Below are positions 9,601-16,768 of a stretch of 64,000 nucleotides of DNA, piece by piece (position 1 is the first letter of the stretch; every line of letters starts with the position of its first letter). The notes under the pieces were generated by a model. The model was not told the DNA's origin. It saw only the letters and a list, made by a program, of their open reading frames with translations, and did not search any database. The stretch is taken from positions 1,240,001-1,304,000 of the forward strand of contig CAXXJM010000001.1 of the NCBI GenBank assembly GCA_963666475.2, given 5' to 3'. Made by a program: the position numbers and the translations under genes. Source of the stretch: JBFHIZ01 sp963666475 (GTDB lineage: Bacteria > Bacillota > Clostridia > Lachnospirales > Lachnospiraceae).

Positions 9601-9702
9601 TAATGGTGTCCCATGTACCCCGCTAATACTTGGAAGAAAATTTGCAAACACTGACTTCTTTCCGTAATTATCTATTATGTATCGATTCTTTTGATCTATC
9701 AC
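6604..9702 (-). CDS. Large glycoside phosphorylase, GH149/GH161-like (probable beta-1,3-oligoglucan phosphorylase)
   Basis: This 1032-residue cytoplasmic protein belongs to the GH94-related inverting phosphorylases, which split beta-glucans with phosphate to give glucose 1-phosphate. It opens with FANFLPSISGVHGTPLWCFY and RGQAISSFGVRDKDHSIM. It carries QGNGNFRDVNQNRR near residue 389 and GGKPGWYDALNGLPG near 607-621; Asp614 is the likely general acid. The length and N-terminus resemble beta-1,3-glucan phosphorylases of GH149/GH161 more than cellobiose phosphorylase (about 800 residues). 1,2-beta-oligoglucan phosphorylase of GH94 is the main alternative. The start is taken as GTG at 9702 because AGGG lies 8 bases upstream; a TTG 14 codons earlier has no ribosome site. 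It follows the smaller phosphorylase by 34 bases. Confidence 0.75.
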   Translation of the reverse strand: MIDQKNRYIIDNYGKKSVFANFLPSISGVHGTPLWCFYVNRGQAISSFGVRDKDHSIMQFYPAGQAYTLTKKMGFRTFLKIDGEVSELFSKEDNHHFMAIGMNELEIQEDDHKLGIRSSIQYGTLPGESFGGLIRKVTLENIDDQVKNIEVLDGMAAILPYGVDLGLMNEIGQTVRAWMQVQDYKSGVPIFKVRASIKDTAQVTEVVGGNYGMGMTEDGTKLEVIISPETLFGYDTSLEKPVEFYEKRALDLCEEHQKTENLLPCCFFAGHTTLHPGECYTFYEMYGQAEDLDQVKNLRKTIKDGSYFERKFENNRDLVDSLTDKIGTKTVNPIFDRYCRQTYLDNVLRGGEPIKLGKNHVFYVYSRKHGDIERDYNYFTILPEYYSQGNGNFRDVNQNRRVDVKFSPYVFDRNIKMFYQAIQLDGYNPLGIEKTTCKISAQTCEKFKLQDPLYQEECTPGALYTKLAEQGFEANFYEILDEAEFISKTDFKEGYWSDHWTYNLDLVEEFLAIYPDHEEELLFFDRAYTYRVPKEIILPRDRRCVKTEHGLRQYRFLEKNEAYKEDAYICDTRGNVIYHSLINKLLLLCVVKYAALDPYGMGVEMEGGKPGWYDALNGLPGLFGSSMAETYELLRMIEFVTNILSKYEKQMDVPIELYELWKGLVDDSVMFIADQKVDSHQAKIAFWKSRGKKLEQYRKQIHKDLSGNTVEMESLAAKNHLNLMQEIIREGIREAKENTPDGEKGMIPTYFYYTVLDYKEDVFLGESTYEIFDVKQNTVPLFLEGSVRYLKQKDTKENKRNLYQKIKKSDLYDSDLHMYKVNSGLSKASYEIGRAKAFTPGWLENESIWMHMEYKYLLELLKSGLYEEFFEDFRWACVPFMNESEYGRSLLENSSFIASTANPDPKIHGKGFVARLSGSTAEFIHMWQIMMFGENPFEYNDSIFSLAFKPSIPAYLIGNQEHIQATFLGTVSVDYCLTDTESIFGENYRISKYELHYEKEICPVFGDRIFGQQALDVRNGNVHKIKVYIERK

Positions 9703-9736
9703 TTTTATTTCCCTACCTTTCCTTTTGTTCCTGCTC

Positions 9737-12430
9737 TTAAGCAAGTCTTATGCGTATGACATGAACCTGATTTTTATCAAGTGCTGTCAAATCATTTTTT
9801 TGAATCATTGCGTCTACCTCAAACTCATACTTCTCGTCATTTAAATAGATTTCTTCCACTTCATAATCACCAATTTCTTTTCTCTCTGGATTCTCAAAAA
9901 TCACAAGAATTTCTCGGTCCGCAAAGTATGACTGAATGCTTGCTTTGCCATTCTCATCAAATTGGGATGTCATCAGTTTCGGATCAATCAAAAGGTTTCC
10001 CAAAACCCCGCGTAGTCCAAACATCTGTGTAAGGACCGTCAACATATACCAACTGGCCGCACCAGTCAAATAGTTGTATTGCCCACGTCCATGTTGGTTA
10101 AAATATTCTGGAATTCCTGGATAGATTCTACTGACTTCAAAATTATCCGATTGCTTATATAATTGTTCGATTACTTTGTATCCTTCTTTCACAAATCCTC
10201 TGGCATATAATGCATAAGCATACATAACCGCCATATGAGAAAACACTGCTCCATTCTCTTTTGTCCCATATGCAAATCCAAACATTCTTCCCAAGTCTTT
10301 TTTTACTTCATGAAAATTCGTGTTCAAACGATATCCGCCAACATTTGAATTGAATAACAACTCATCCGCCGCTTTTGTAATCATCGTGATCTGTTCATCT
10401 GTTGCTGTATGGCTCAGGATTGCAAATACTTGCCCCGTCAGCATCATTCTTGTCCCACTAGAAAAAAACCCTTCTACTTTCTTTCCATGATTATCGTAAT
10501 AACTGTTATACCATCCATACTGTTCGTCTTTCTGAATCCATTCTTTTTCACGTATCAGTTCTTTCACCTGATCCGACATATTTAAAAGAATTACACCCAG
10601 CTCTTTTAGAGAAATTCGTTCTTTTTCTCCTGAAATATAACTTCCACAACTGTTACAGTAAGACCTAAGCGCCTCTTGTTTCTCTTTCCAATTTTCATTT
10701 TCCAAATGCTTTCGATTTAGCAGAATGTTGACAATTTCAGTCGCAAGTCGAGTTTCTTTCATTTGTTTTGTGTCATATATAGAAAGCATTAGATTGCCCA
10801 AATTCTCTAAATTCCCTGCATATGCTGCACTAAACGCCACACTTTCTCCGCGTTCCCCAGCCATATCGAGTGCATCGTTCCAATCTGCGTCCAATAGTCT
10901 TAAGTGCCCATGTTCACCGACTTCATAATATGCAGTAAGATGTTGTACTAAAATGTGTTCCAAAATGTTGCCAGTATACACATGATTCGATTTGGTATGA
11001 AGCTCTTTTTCCTCTTCTTCCCACAACACATCCCGTTCTTTTCCTCTGAAAATAATAGAATCCTTAAAATAGGTGACTTGTTCCTCTAAAATCTCTGTGT
11101 CCCCTGTTTGATTAATGTATAAAAGTGTTGTAATTGCAGGCCAGACTCCATGATCCATCCATACCCTTACAATAGAATTTCGATCAGCTACAAATTCCCC
11201 TGGCTGACTACCAATTATAGTCGCATTACTCCCATCTATTCTCACTCCTGCAAAATAATTCACCAATTGTTCCCTGATTGGGATTCTTGTATTTAAAAGA
11301 AGCGCAAGACTATCTTGCCATATGTCACGGTATCCTCTTCCACCCTTTCCGTAATCATGATGCGGCAGAAATGAACAACCATAAATTCTTCTAAGTGTTG
11401 GTTGTATACATACCCATTTCAGCCATTTATCATAACGTTCATTACCTGTGGTCACTTTAATTCCCGTTTGCTCATCCCAGTACCGAATATGTTCATGAAA
11501 TGCTTCTTCTTCCTTTGCAGAATCTAATAACTCGATTCCTTCTTTATCATAACTTAGAACCACAAAAAAAATTCTGCTTTCACCAGGCCTTAATACGCTT
11601 GATTTCATCTGCATCGCACCAATTGCTTCAAAACCGTCAATCTGTTCTCCTTCCTCCATTTTGACCTGTTCACAGTACGACGAATCCATCACAACTTTTG
11701 GATGGTTTAAATTTCCACCTTCTCCAATAAATGTTTCCATCACAGGGAAAAACGCTACCGGCTTTTCACCAGTTGCATCTTTTGCAAATACACCATAACT
11801 TGTCATATTCTCTTGATGTCCACGCTCGTCAAAAGATAGAGTCGGTCGAACTTCTATTCCTAATTCATTTACAAAAATTCGATGAAGCAAGCTCGTTACA
11901 TGCCTATGGTCTCTGATATTAGCAGCACTTCTTCCAAATATTGGAATTGCTACAAAAGGTTCTAATTCATACGCTTTGTCTCCTATGTTATTTATGGTTA
12001 CTTTCATAATTTCCGCTCGGTGACCCACTGGTGCATAATTTGCTATAGTAAGTTGTACTCCTAGTTCATTATTTTTACGAATGAGTTTATGCCACAGTTT
12101 CCCTGCTTCCACCCAAACCTGATCAATTTCATCTTTTGAACTACCATATGTTGCATATTCCTGCATGGGTGCACATCCTGACGCAGCCCAAACATGCTCT
12201 CGATTCAGACGAAACCATACATTACGGCCCATATTTGTAGTGTGTAAATTTTCAACACTAACTGGTTCCATTAAAAAAGAATTTTGATCGATTTTATTGT
12301 CTCCATGTAACCTTGGTGTAATACCTGCCATTACACCACTTGTATTTGCAAGCGGAAAATACAATCCACTACTTTGATCTGCTTCTAGCAAACGAAAATC
12401 CGCGCGTTCATTTAAAAATTCTATATTCAT
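9737..12430 (-). CDS. GH94 disaccharide phosphorylase (laminaribiose/cellobiose phosphorylase type)
   Basis: This 897-residue cytoplasmic GH94 enzyme should convert a beta-linked glucose disaccharide plus phosphate to glucose and glucose 1-phosphate. Visible are an N-terminal beta-sandwich (to about residue 300), then the alpha/alpha barrel with GGRGYRDIWQDSLA near 363-376 and the catalytic DADWNDALDMAGERGE at 514-529, where DWND carries the general acid. GHGHLR-type spacing before it is family-typical. Its length exceeds cellobiose phosphorylase (about 810) and is near laminaribiose phosphorylase (about 900), which also suits the neighbours, but specificity is not proven. The ATG at 12430 has GGAGGAG 5 bases upstream. 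It is the first gene of the enzyme operon. Confidence 0.88.
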   Translation of the reverse strand: MNIEFLNERADFRLLEADQSSGLYFPLANTSGVMAGITPRLHGDNKIDQNSFLMEPVSVENLHTTNMGRNVWFRLNREHVWAASGCAPMQEYATYGSSKDEIDQVWVEAGKLWHKLIRKNNELGVQLTIANYAPVGHRAEIMKVTINNIGDKAYELEPFVAIPIFGRSAANIRDHRHVTSLLHRIFVNELGIEVRPTLSFDERGHQENMTSYGVFAKDATGEKPVAFFPVMETFIGEGGNLNHPKVVMDSSYCEQVKMEEGEQIDGFEAIGAMQMKSSVLRPGESRIFFVVLSYDKEGIELLDSAKEEEAFHEHIRYWDEQTGIKVTTGNERYDKWLKWVCIQPTLRRIYGCSFLPHHDYGKGGRGYRDIWQDSLALLLNTRIPIREQLVNYFAGVRIDGSNATIIGSQPGEFVADRNSIVRVWMDHGVWPAITTLLYINQTGDTEILEEQVTYFKDSIIFRGKERDVLWEEEEKELHTKSNHVYTGNILEHILVQHLTAYYEVGEHGHLRLLDADWNDALDMAGERGESVAFSAAYAGNLENLGNLMLSIYDTKQMKETRLATEIVNILLNRKHLENENWKEKQEALRSYCNSCGSYISGEKERISLKELGVILLNMSDQVKELIREKEWIQKDEQYGWYNSYYDNHGKKVEGFFSSGTRMMLTGQVFAILSHTATDEQITMITKAADELLFNSNVGGYRLNTNFHEVKKDLGRMFGFAYGTKENGAVFSHMAVMYAYALYARGFVKEGYKVIEQLYKQSDNFEVSRIYPGIPEYFNQHGRGQYNYLTGAASWYMLTVLTQMFGLRGVLGNLLIDPKLMTSQFDENGKASIQSYFADREILVIFENPERKEIGDYEVEEIYLNDEKYEFEVDAMIQKNDLTALDKNQVHVIRIRLA

Positions 12431-12784
12431 TCTTCTCCTCCATCCGAAAACAATATCTATTTCATATTCTAAAAAACTCAAAAGCATATTTCAGTACACT
12501 ATTTATCAGTAAAGTGCGATTATTTTATTTCAAACAATATTTTAAATAAAAAAATGTATGTCGACACTTCAACATACACGAAAAAAAGTGCAACAGACAA
12601 AACTTGTCTGTTGCACAAATCGATTAAAAAATCTATATATAACCTTGGCCCCCCAGTGTCATATACCTTCAGGAAAGAAACGTACATAAGAAACCTCGTT
12701 TCTTATGTTGTTCTAATGACAGTATACGAATATTTCATGAGAGATTCAACAATTTTTCGACCAACTACATTTTTTTCTGACGAA
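12431..12784. other. Regulatory gap between the kinase gene and the glycan operon
   Basis: This stretch has no convincing gene. It holds a minus-strand terminator (12581-12616), an 11-bp dyad (ACATAAGAAAC at 12684-12694 with GTTTCTTATGT at 12698-12708) and a 7-bp dyad (TGTATGT at 12555-12561 with ACATACA at 12572-12578, 10-base spacer). The last lies where operators of the enzyme operon would be expected. A weak promoter candidate (TTGAGT, 16 bases, TAGATA) lies close to the GH94 start and is not secure. Confidence 0.5.
12581..12616 (-). terminator. Terminator after the sensor kinase gene
   Basis: GTGCAACAGACAA (12588-12600) pairs exactly with TTGTCTGTTGCAC (12604-12616) over a 3-base loop. 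On the minus strand the hairpin is followed by seven T. It separates the two-component transcript from the glycan operon 150 bases downstream. The arms contain TGCAACAGA, also present at the binding-protein promoter. Confidence 0.85.
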
Positions 12785-14113
12785 CTACATCGTCGAATTG
12801 TTATCATTCTTTTTGTTCATTAAAATCACCTCAGAAATGAACAAATTTTCCTCACATCGATAAATCACACTTCCATAATATTTTGCAGCGACATCTTTCA
12901 CACTTCGGCTTCCAAGCCCATGGTTCTTTTTATCCAGCTTATGTGTTTCTAACTCATTATTCGAAACAACGAATGGCGTTGCCACCGTGTTTTGCACGAC
13001 TAAATAGATGGCTTGTTGTAACGGGTATACCTCTAAAATGATTTTTTTCTTTGTCACACAGTTTTCACATGCTTCTACTGCATTTTGAAGCAAATTGTAT
13101 AGTACAGTACAAAAATCAACCAACTCCAACTCTATATTTTCTGGTAGAGACACCTTGTAATATACCTCAATTCCATATTCTTTTGCACGTTCTAAATAAT
13201 GTGCAATAATCGCATCCACGGAAGTAACTCCGGTAAAACTATTTGGATGCTTCCATTTCAAATCCGATTGTATCGTATTTAAATAAGACTTCAATTCTTG
13301 TAATTTTTCTTCATCGCACAAAGACTGCATGACAAGATAATGTGCACTAAAATCATGACGAAATTTCCGCATTTTTTCATCGCTTAGAATAATATCTTTC
13401 ATCTGTTTTTCTTGAAGCGCTAAGAATTCCTGATAATCTTTTAACTTTTCCTGATACTCCACACTTTGGTATCCAATCACCCCATTTAAAATAGATATAA
13501 TCATAAGATACACACAAAAGAAAATAATCCAAAGCCCCCAAATATTTTTCTCAAAAACACTCATGTGTCCGCGAATTCCCAACATACGCACATAATTCAA
13601 CAATACTATAGTGATGAAAAAAACCACATATAAAATAACATATTGTCTTTTGTACATTTCAATTTCTTTCCATACGCCTCTCATATGTCGTTCATAAAGC
13701 CAAAATGGAAACAATAGGAAAATAAGTAGCAACTCAAGAATAATATAATGTCTGTTTTGAAGAGAAATACTAATCTCAGGAATACGCAACATAATTGCTA
13801 CAATAAATAAAATCCCAAAACGCAAAGCAACAGAAAGTAAACTGATAATTGGATACAAAACATACCACTTAATCTTTCGTTCTTTCACATATAAAATCGG
13901 AATGATCACTCCAAAGATTTTGCCACCATAAATCACAAACTGCGACCCAAAAAAGGTTTCTCCGAGAATATATAAAATCAAAACACCAAATAAACCATAC
14001 AAATATTTTTTGTAATCTCTATGCAATGGTGTACATAAGAAAGCCTGATACATCATCATATATCCTACTATTTCCAGTATAATCGCAAGGGCATGGAATA
14101 CTGCATCAATCAT
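12785..14113 (-). CDS. GHKL sensor histidine kinase, AgrC/LytS-like
   Basis: This 442-residue membrane sensor kinase has about six hydrophobic segments over residues 1-210 and a cytoplasmic GHKL catalytic half. The phospho-acceptor is His253 in KFRHDFSAHY; the ATP site shows NLLQNAVEACEN near 340-351 and the glycine box GLGSRSVKD near 399-407. It lacks a large extracellular domain, like AgrC-type receptors of peptides or small ligands. The start overlaps the stop of the response regulator gene by one base (TAATG), showing tight coupling. A longer in-frame extension upstream lies inside the regulator gene and is not real. No agrB/agrD homologue is nearby, so the ligand is unknown. Confidence 0.9.
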   Translation of the reverse strand: MIDAVFHALAIILEIVGYMMMYQAFLCTPLHRDYKKYLYGLFGVLILYILGETFFGSQFVIYGGKIFGVIIPILYVKERKIKWYVLYPIISLLSVALRFGILFIVAIMLRIPEISISLQNRHYIILELLLIFLLFPFWLYERHMRGVWKEIEMYKRQYVILYVVFFITIVLLNYVRMLGIRGHMSVFEKNIWGLWIIFFCVYLMIISILNGVIGYQSVEYQEKLKDYQEFLALQEKQMKDIILSDEKMRKFRHDFSAHYLVMQSLCDEEKLQELKSYLNTIQSDLKWKHPNSFTGVTSVDAIIAHYLERAKEYGIEVYYKVSLPENIELELVDFCTVLYNLLQNAVEACENCVTKKKIILEVYPLQQAIYLVVQNTVATPFVVSNNELETHKLDKKNHGLGSRSVKDVAAKYYGSVIYRCEENLFISEVILMNKKNDNNSTM

Positions 14114-14862
14114 TAAAGCCGTTTCCTCGCTTCCTGAAGTAGATACTCTGTATATTTTGACTGAACATGTGCTGTATAAGTCCTTCCTACCGGAATGGAC
14201 TCTTCGATTCCGGGAATAGAAATCATTCTTCCTTTCATTTCTGAAACATGACTCAGATTTACCAGATAAGATTTGTGTACACGAATGAAACGATCGTCTT
14301 TCAGACGTTCTTCCCAAAACTTAATGTTCTTAGTTACAAATTCTGGCTGAGCATTTCCTACCGTATATACTTTAGAATAGTCTTTTTCCGCTAAAACACA
14401 TAAAATGTCATCAATGACGGTACTTCGAATTTCATTTTGAACTTTATATAACACAAACTTTCGATCATCAAATACTTCCTTCTCACGTTCTAGAAGTTTT
14501 GTCAATTCTTCAATGTCTGCAGATTTTTTGATAAACCCAATAACTTTTGCACCAAATGCCATGGACATCATTTCGTTGTGACTGGTATAAAAAATAATTC
14601 TTTTTACCAGACTTTGATTTTCCAATGCATTCTTCACCTCGATACCATTCATTTGATCCATTTCAATATCCAAAAACAATAAATGAATTGTCGGAATATC
14701 ATTTTTTTCGCAAGCTTCAAGTAAGGCTTCTCCAGATGAGAATGTCAACAAAGTATATTTATGTTCTTTCGACGGAAAAATCTGATAGATTTTATCTTTT
14801 AGTAGGTTGACCATATTAGGATCATCATCACATATCGCAATTGTAAAAATTTCATCATTCAT
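14113..14862 (-). CDS. LytTR-family response regulator, AgrA-like
   Basis: This 249-residue DNA-binding response regulator pairs with the kinase encoded next. The receiver domain covers residues 1-125, with the acidic pocket CDDD at 11-14 and phospho-acceptor Asp65 in LLFLDIEM. The LytTR DNA-binding domain covers about 140-245 (DDRFIRVHKSYLVNLSHV). LytTR proteins bind direct repeats upstream of targets; the glycan operon just downstream is a possible target, but no clear LytTR repeat was found there. The start ATG has a GAGGGCAG site upstream, and a promoter lies at the 3' end of the preceding gene. Confidence 0.92.
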   Translation of the reverse strand: MNDEIFTIAICDDDPNMVNLLKDKIYQIFPSKEHKYTLLTFSSGEALLEACEKNDIPTIHLLFLDIEMDQMNGIEVKNALENQSLVKRIIFYTSHNEMMSMAFGAKVIGFIKKSADIEELTKLLEREKEVFDDRKFVLYKVQNEIRSTVIDDILCVLAEKDYSKVYTVGNAQPEFVTKNIKFWEERLKDDRFIRVHKSYLVNLSHVSEMKGRMISIPGIEESIPVGRTYTAHVQSKYTEYLLQEARKRL

Positions 14863-14909
14863 AGCTCTGCCCTCTTTTCTTAAAAAAACAACAGGTTACT
14901 TACCTTCAC

Positions 14910-14938
14910 ATTTTACCATAAAGCTTCTCTATCATCAA
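14910..14938 (-). promoter_or_regulatory. Promoter of the two-component operon
   Basis: On the minus strand, TTGATG (14938-14933) and TAAAAT (14915-14910) are separated by 17 bases. This sigma-A-like promoter overlaps the last codons of the upstream membrane-protein gene and precedes the regulator start by about 50 bases. Confidence 0.5.
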
Positions 14939-16700
14939 GAATGGTCAACATAAGAAACGGCAAACATACTACAATCGCATAGAGATATCGAAGGGAAACA
15001 AATGGTCCTAAGAATAAGGTCAAAAAATAGGTAATCATAAAGCCTAATACAATGATATTCTTTTTTTTCTTTTTGAAAGTCATAAAAAGTATCGCTAGAA
15101 GAATCAACCAAAAATACAACGCAGGTAAAAAGAATTGTCTTAATATCGGAATGGTTCGGTAATTCGCCTTCGAAAACAATTCATTATGAATCGAGTCTAA
15201 AAAGGGAAGAAAACTATGCTTTTCAATTTCATCTCCAATTCCAATCAACATGTGATATGTGGATATCTCTTGGGCAATTTGAAACTCCGTTTCTCCTGGA
15301 TACCAAAACCCAAGGGTATTCGTCATAAAGGAGGCTACATATTCCCCGGGAAAATGCGCTCCAACTTTCAAATATAAAGAAAGAAAATCTACAAAATTTG
15401 ATTTAAAAAGTTCCTCATTCGCATTATTTTTCACAGGATCCGAAAGATATGGATTGTAATTTTTCAAATCCTCTTCTCTGATGTATTGAACAATTTTTTG
15501 ATAAAGCGACGCATCTAAATCATCTTCTCGATAAGAAGCTACCCTTGCCAATTGCTGTATTGGTACACTTAACGCCTCTTTTCTGGCATCATTTGCATAT
15601 GCATGCAAGGATGTCTTCATCCCCAACGTCAATAAAACAGTGCTTCCAACAATGATTAATAAGGCACTAGCCATCATCACTTTTCTTTTTTTCTCTTTTG
15701 TAAAAATTACAAAAAATGGAGCAATTGCTACTAAAGCAAAAAAAGCATTGTTTCTCAGCAACAAACAAAAAATACCAGAAACGCTCCACCCGATCCAAGC
15801 TATCGGACGAAATGACTTGTGGTCAAAAAACCATGCAAATATCCCAATCGTAAAAAGTAAAAAGAATGCAGCAAACAATACATCCTTTGTTGCAGTTATC
15901 GAAAAGATCGAGTTTACTGGAACAAATGCATAGAACAACAACGATAAAATCCAGATAACCCTTGGAGTCTTTCGTTTATAAAGATATGTAATGGTCCTTG
16001 CGCCTGCAAATGATAAAATTAACATTTGTAAAATCGTATAAAATGAATACCCTAAAGATACATTCCCGATCGATACACCGTACCGGTAAAAAACCCCCAT
16101 TAGCCAAGTATGAAGCAAAGGATGATGCAGACGATATGTTTCTGTAATCACTTCGTACAACTGATATGGTGCATCAAAAATAAAATTACCTGGCCAATTC
16201 AACAAAAACATTGGCATCCAACATAGAAAAATTAGCAACCATGTCAGCAACAAAAAGATCGTCGGACGCATCTTTACAATCGTATCTTGCTTCTTCTTTT
16301 GATACCAAGAGGCCACTCGCTCGAGAAAAGCCAAAATTCTATCCATTATGGGTACCACAAGAATTACTATTCCAACGATTATGAATAACAAATACAACCA
16401 ACCACTTATTCTCTCAGGAAGATGATTTTTATAATGCAAATACATGCCTGTTACATAGGCAAATGAAAAAAGACTTCCCCCTATATATGAAATCTTCTTT
16501 CTTTGATTGTCCTTCCCTTCCCAAAAAACGTATAAAAGTTTCGGAACAATCCCCAAGAGAATTATGGACAACAAAATATTTGTGTATTCCAATATTTCTC
16601 CTCTTATTTTTGCTAATTCACGAAATGCCAAAAGAGTAATGCATACGAATACAATACTAATGGCAATTTTTATTTTTGACTTTTCTATGCCCCTAAACAT
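14913..16700 (-). CDS. Polytopic membrane protein, DUF6020-like (possible glycosyltransferase fold)
   Basis: This protein of about 595 residues is built mostly of hydrophobic segments (a dozen or more), with a conserved-looking loop NWPGNFIFDAPYQLYEVI followed by HHPLLHTWLMG. I associate this arrangement with the DUF6020 family of uncharacterised membrane proteins, distantly like the GT-C glycosyltransferases that use lipid-linked sugars. No function can be assigned. I prefer the ATG at 16700 (GGAG with 7-base spacing); an ATG at 16736 with GGGGG upstream is also possible. It follows fumarase by about 70 bases and could be read through from it. No terminator is visible after it. Confidence 0.7.
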   Translation of the reverse strand: MFRGIEKSKIKIAISIVFVCITLLAFRELAKIRGEILEYTNILLSIILLGIVPKLLYVFWEGKDNQRKKISYIGGSLFSFAYVTGMYLHYKNHLPERISGWLYLLFIIVGIVILVVPIMDRILAFLERVASWYQKKKQDTIVKMRPTIFLLLTWLLIFLCWMPMFLLNWPGNFIFDAPYQLYEVITETYRLHHPLLHTWLMGVFYRYGVSIGNVSLGYSFYTILQMLILSFAGARTITYLYKRKTPRVIWILSLLFYAFVPVNSIFSITATKDVLFAAFFLLFTIGIFAWFFDHKSFRPIAWIGWSVSGIFCLLLRNNAFFALVAIAPFFVIFTKEKKRKVMMASALLIIVGSTVLLTLGMKTSLHAYANDARKEALSVPIQQLARVASYREDDLDASLYQKIVQYIREEDLKNYNPYLSDPVKNNANEELFKSNFVDFLSLYLKVGAHFPGEYVASFMTNTLGFWYPGETEFQIAQEISTYHMLIGIGDEIEKHSFLPFLDSIHNELFSKANYRTIPILRQFFLPALYFWLILLAILFMTFKKKKKNIIVLGFMITYFLTLFLGPFVSLRYLYAIVVCLPFLMLTILDDREALW

Positions 16701-16768
16701 ATCAATTCTCCATTCTTTTAAAAAATCAACATCCATTGTTTCCCCCATTAAAACAATGAATTTATGTC

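Noticed and set aside
6604..9702. Calling the large phosphorylase a 1,2-beta-oligoglucan phosphorylase
   Set aside because: Size fits, but the N-terminal RGQAISSFG and QGNGNFRDVNQNRR patterns and the neighbours favour the beta-1,3 group; kept only as an alternative.
12488..12784. An AgrD-like peptide gene near the AgrC/AgrA-like pair
   Set aside because: No short ORF with a ribosome site and a peptide-precursor pattern was found, and no AgrB gene is present.
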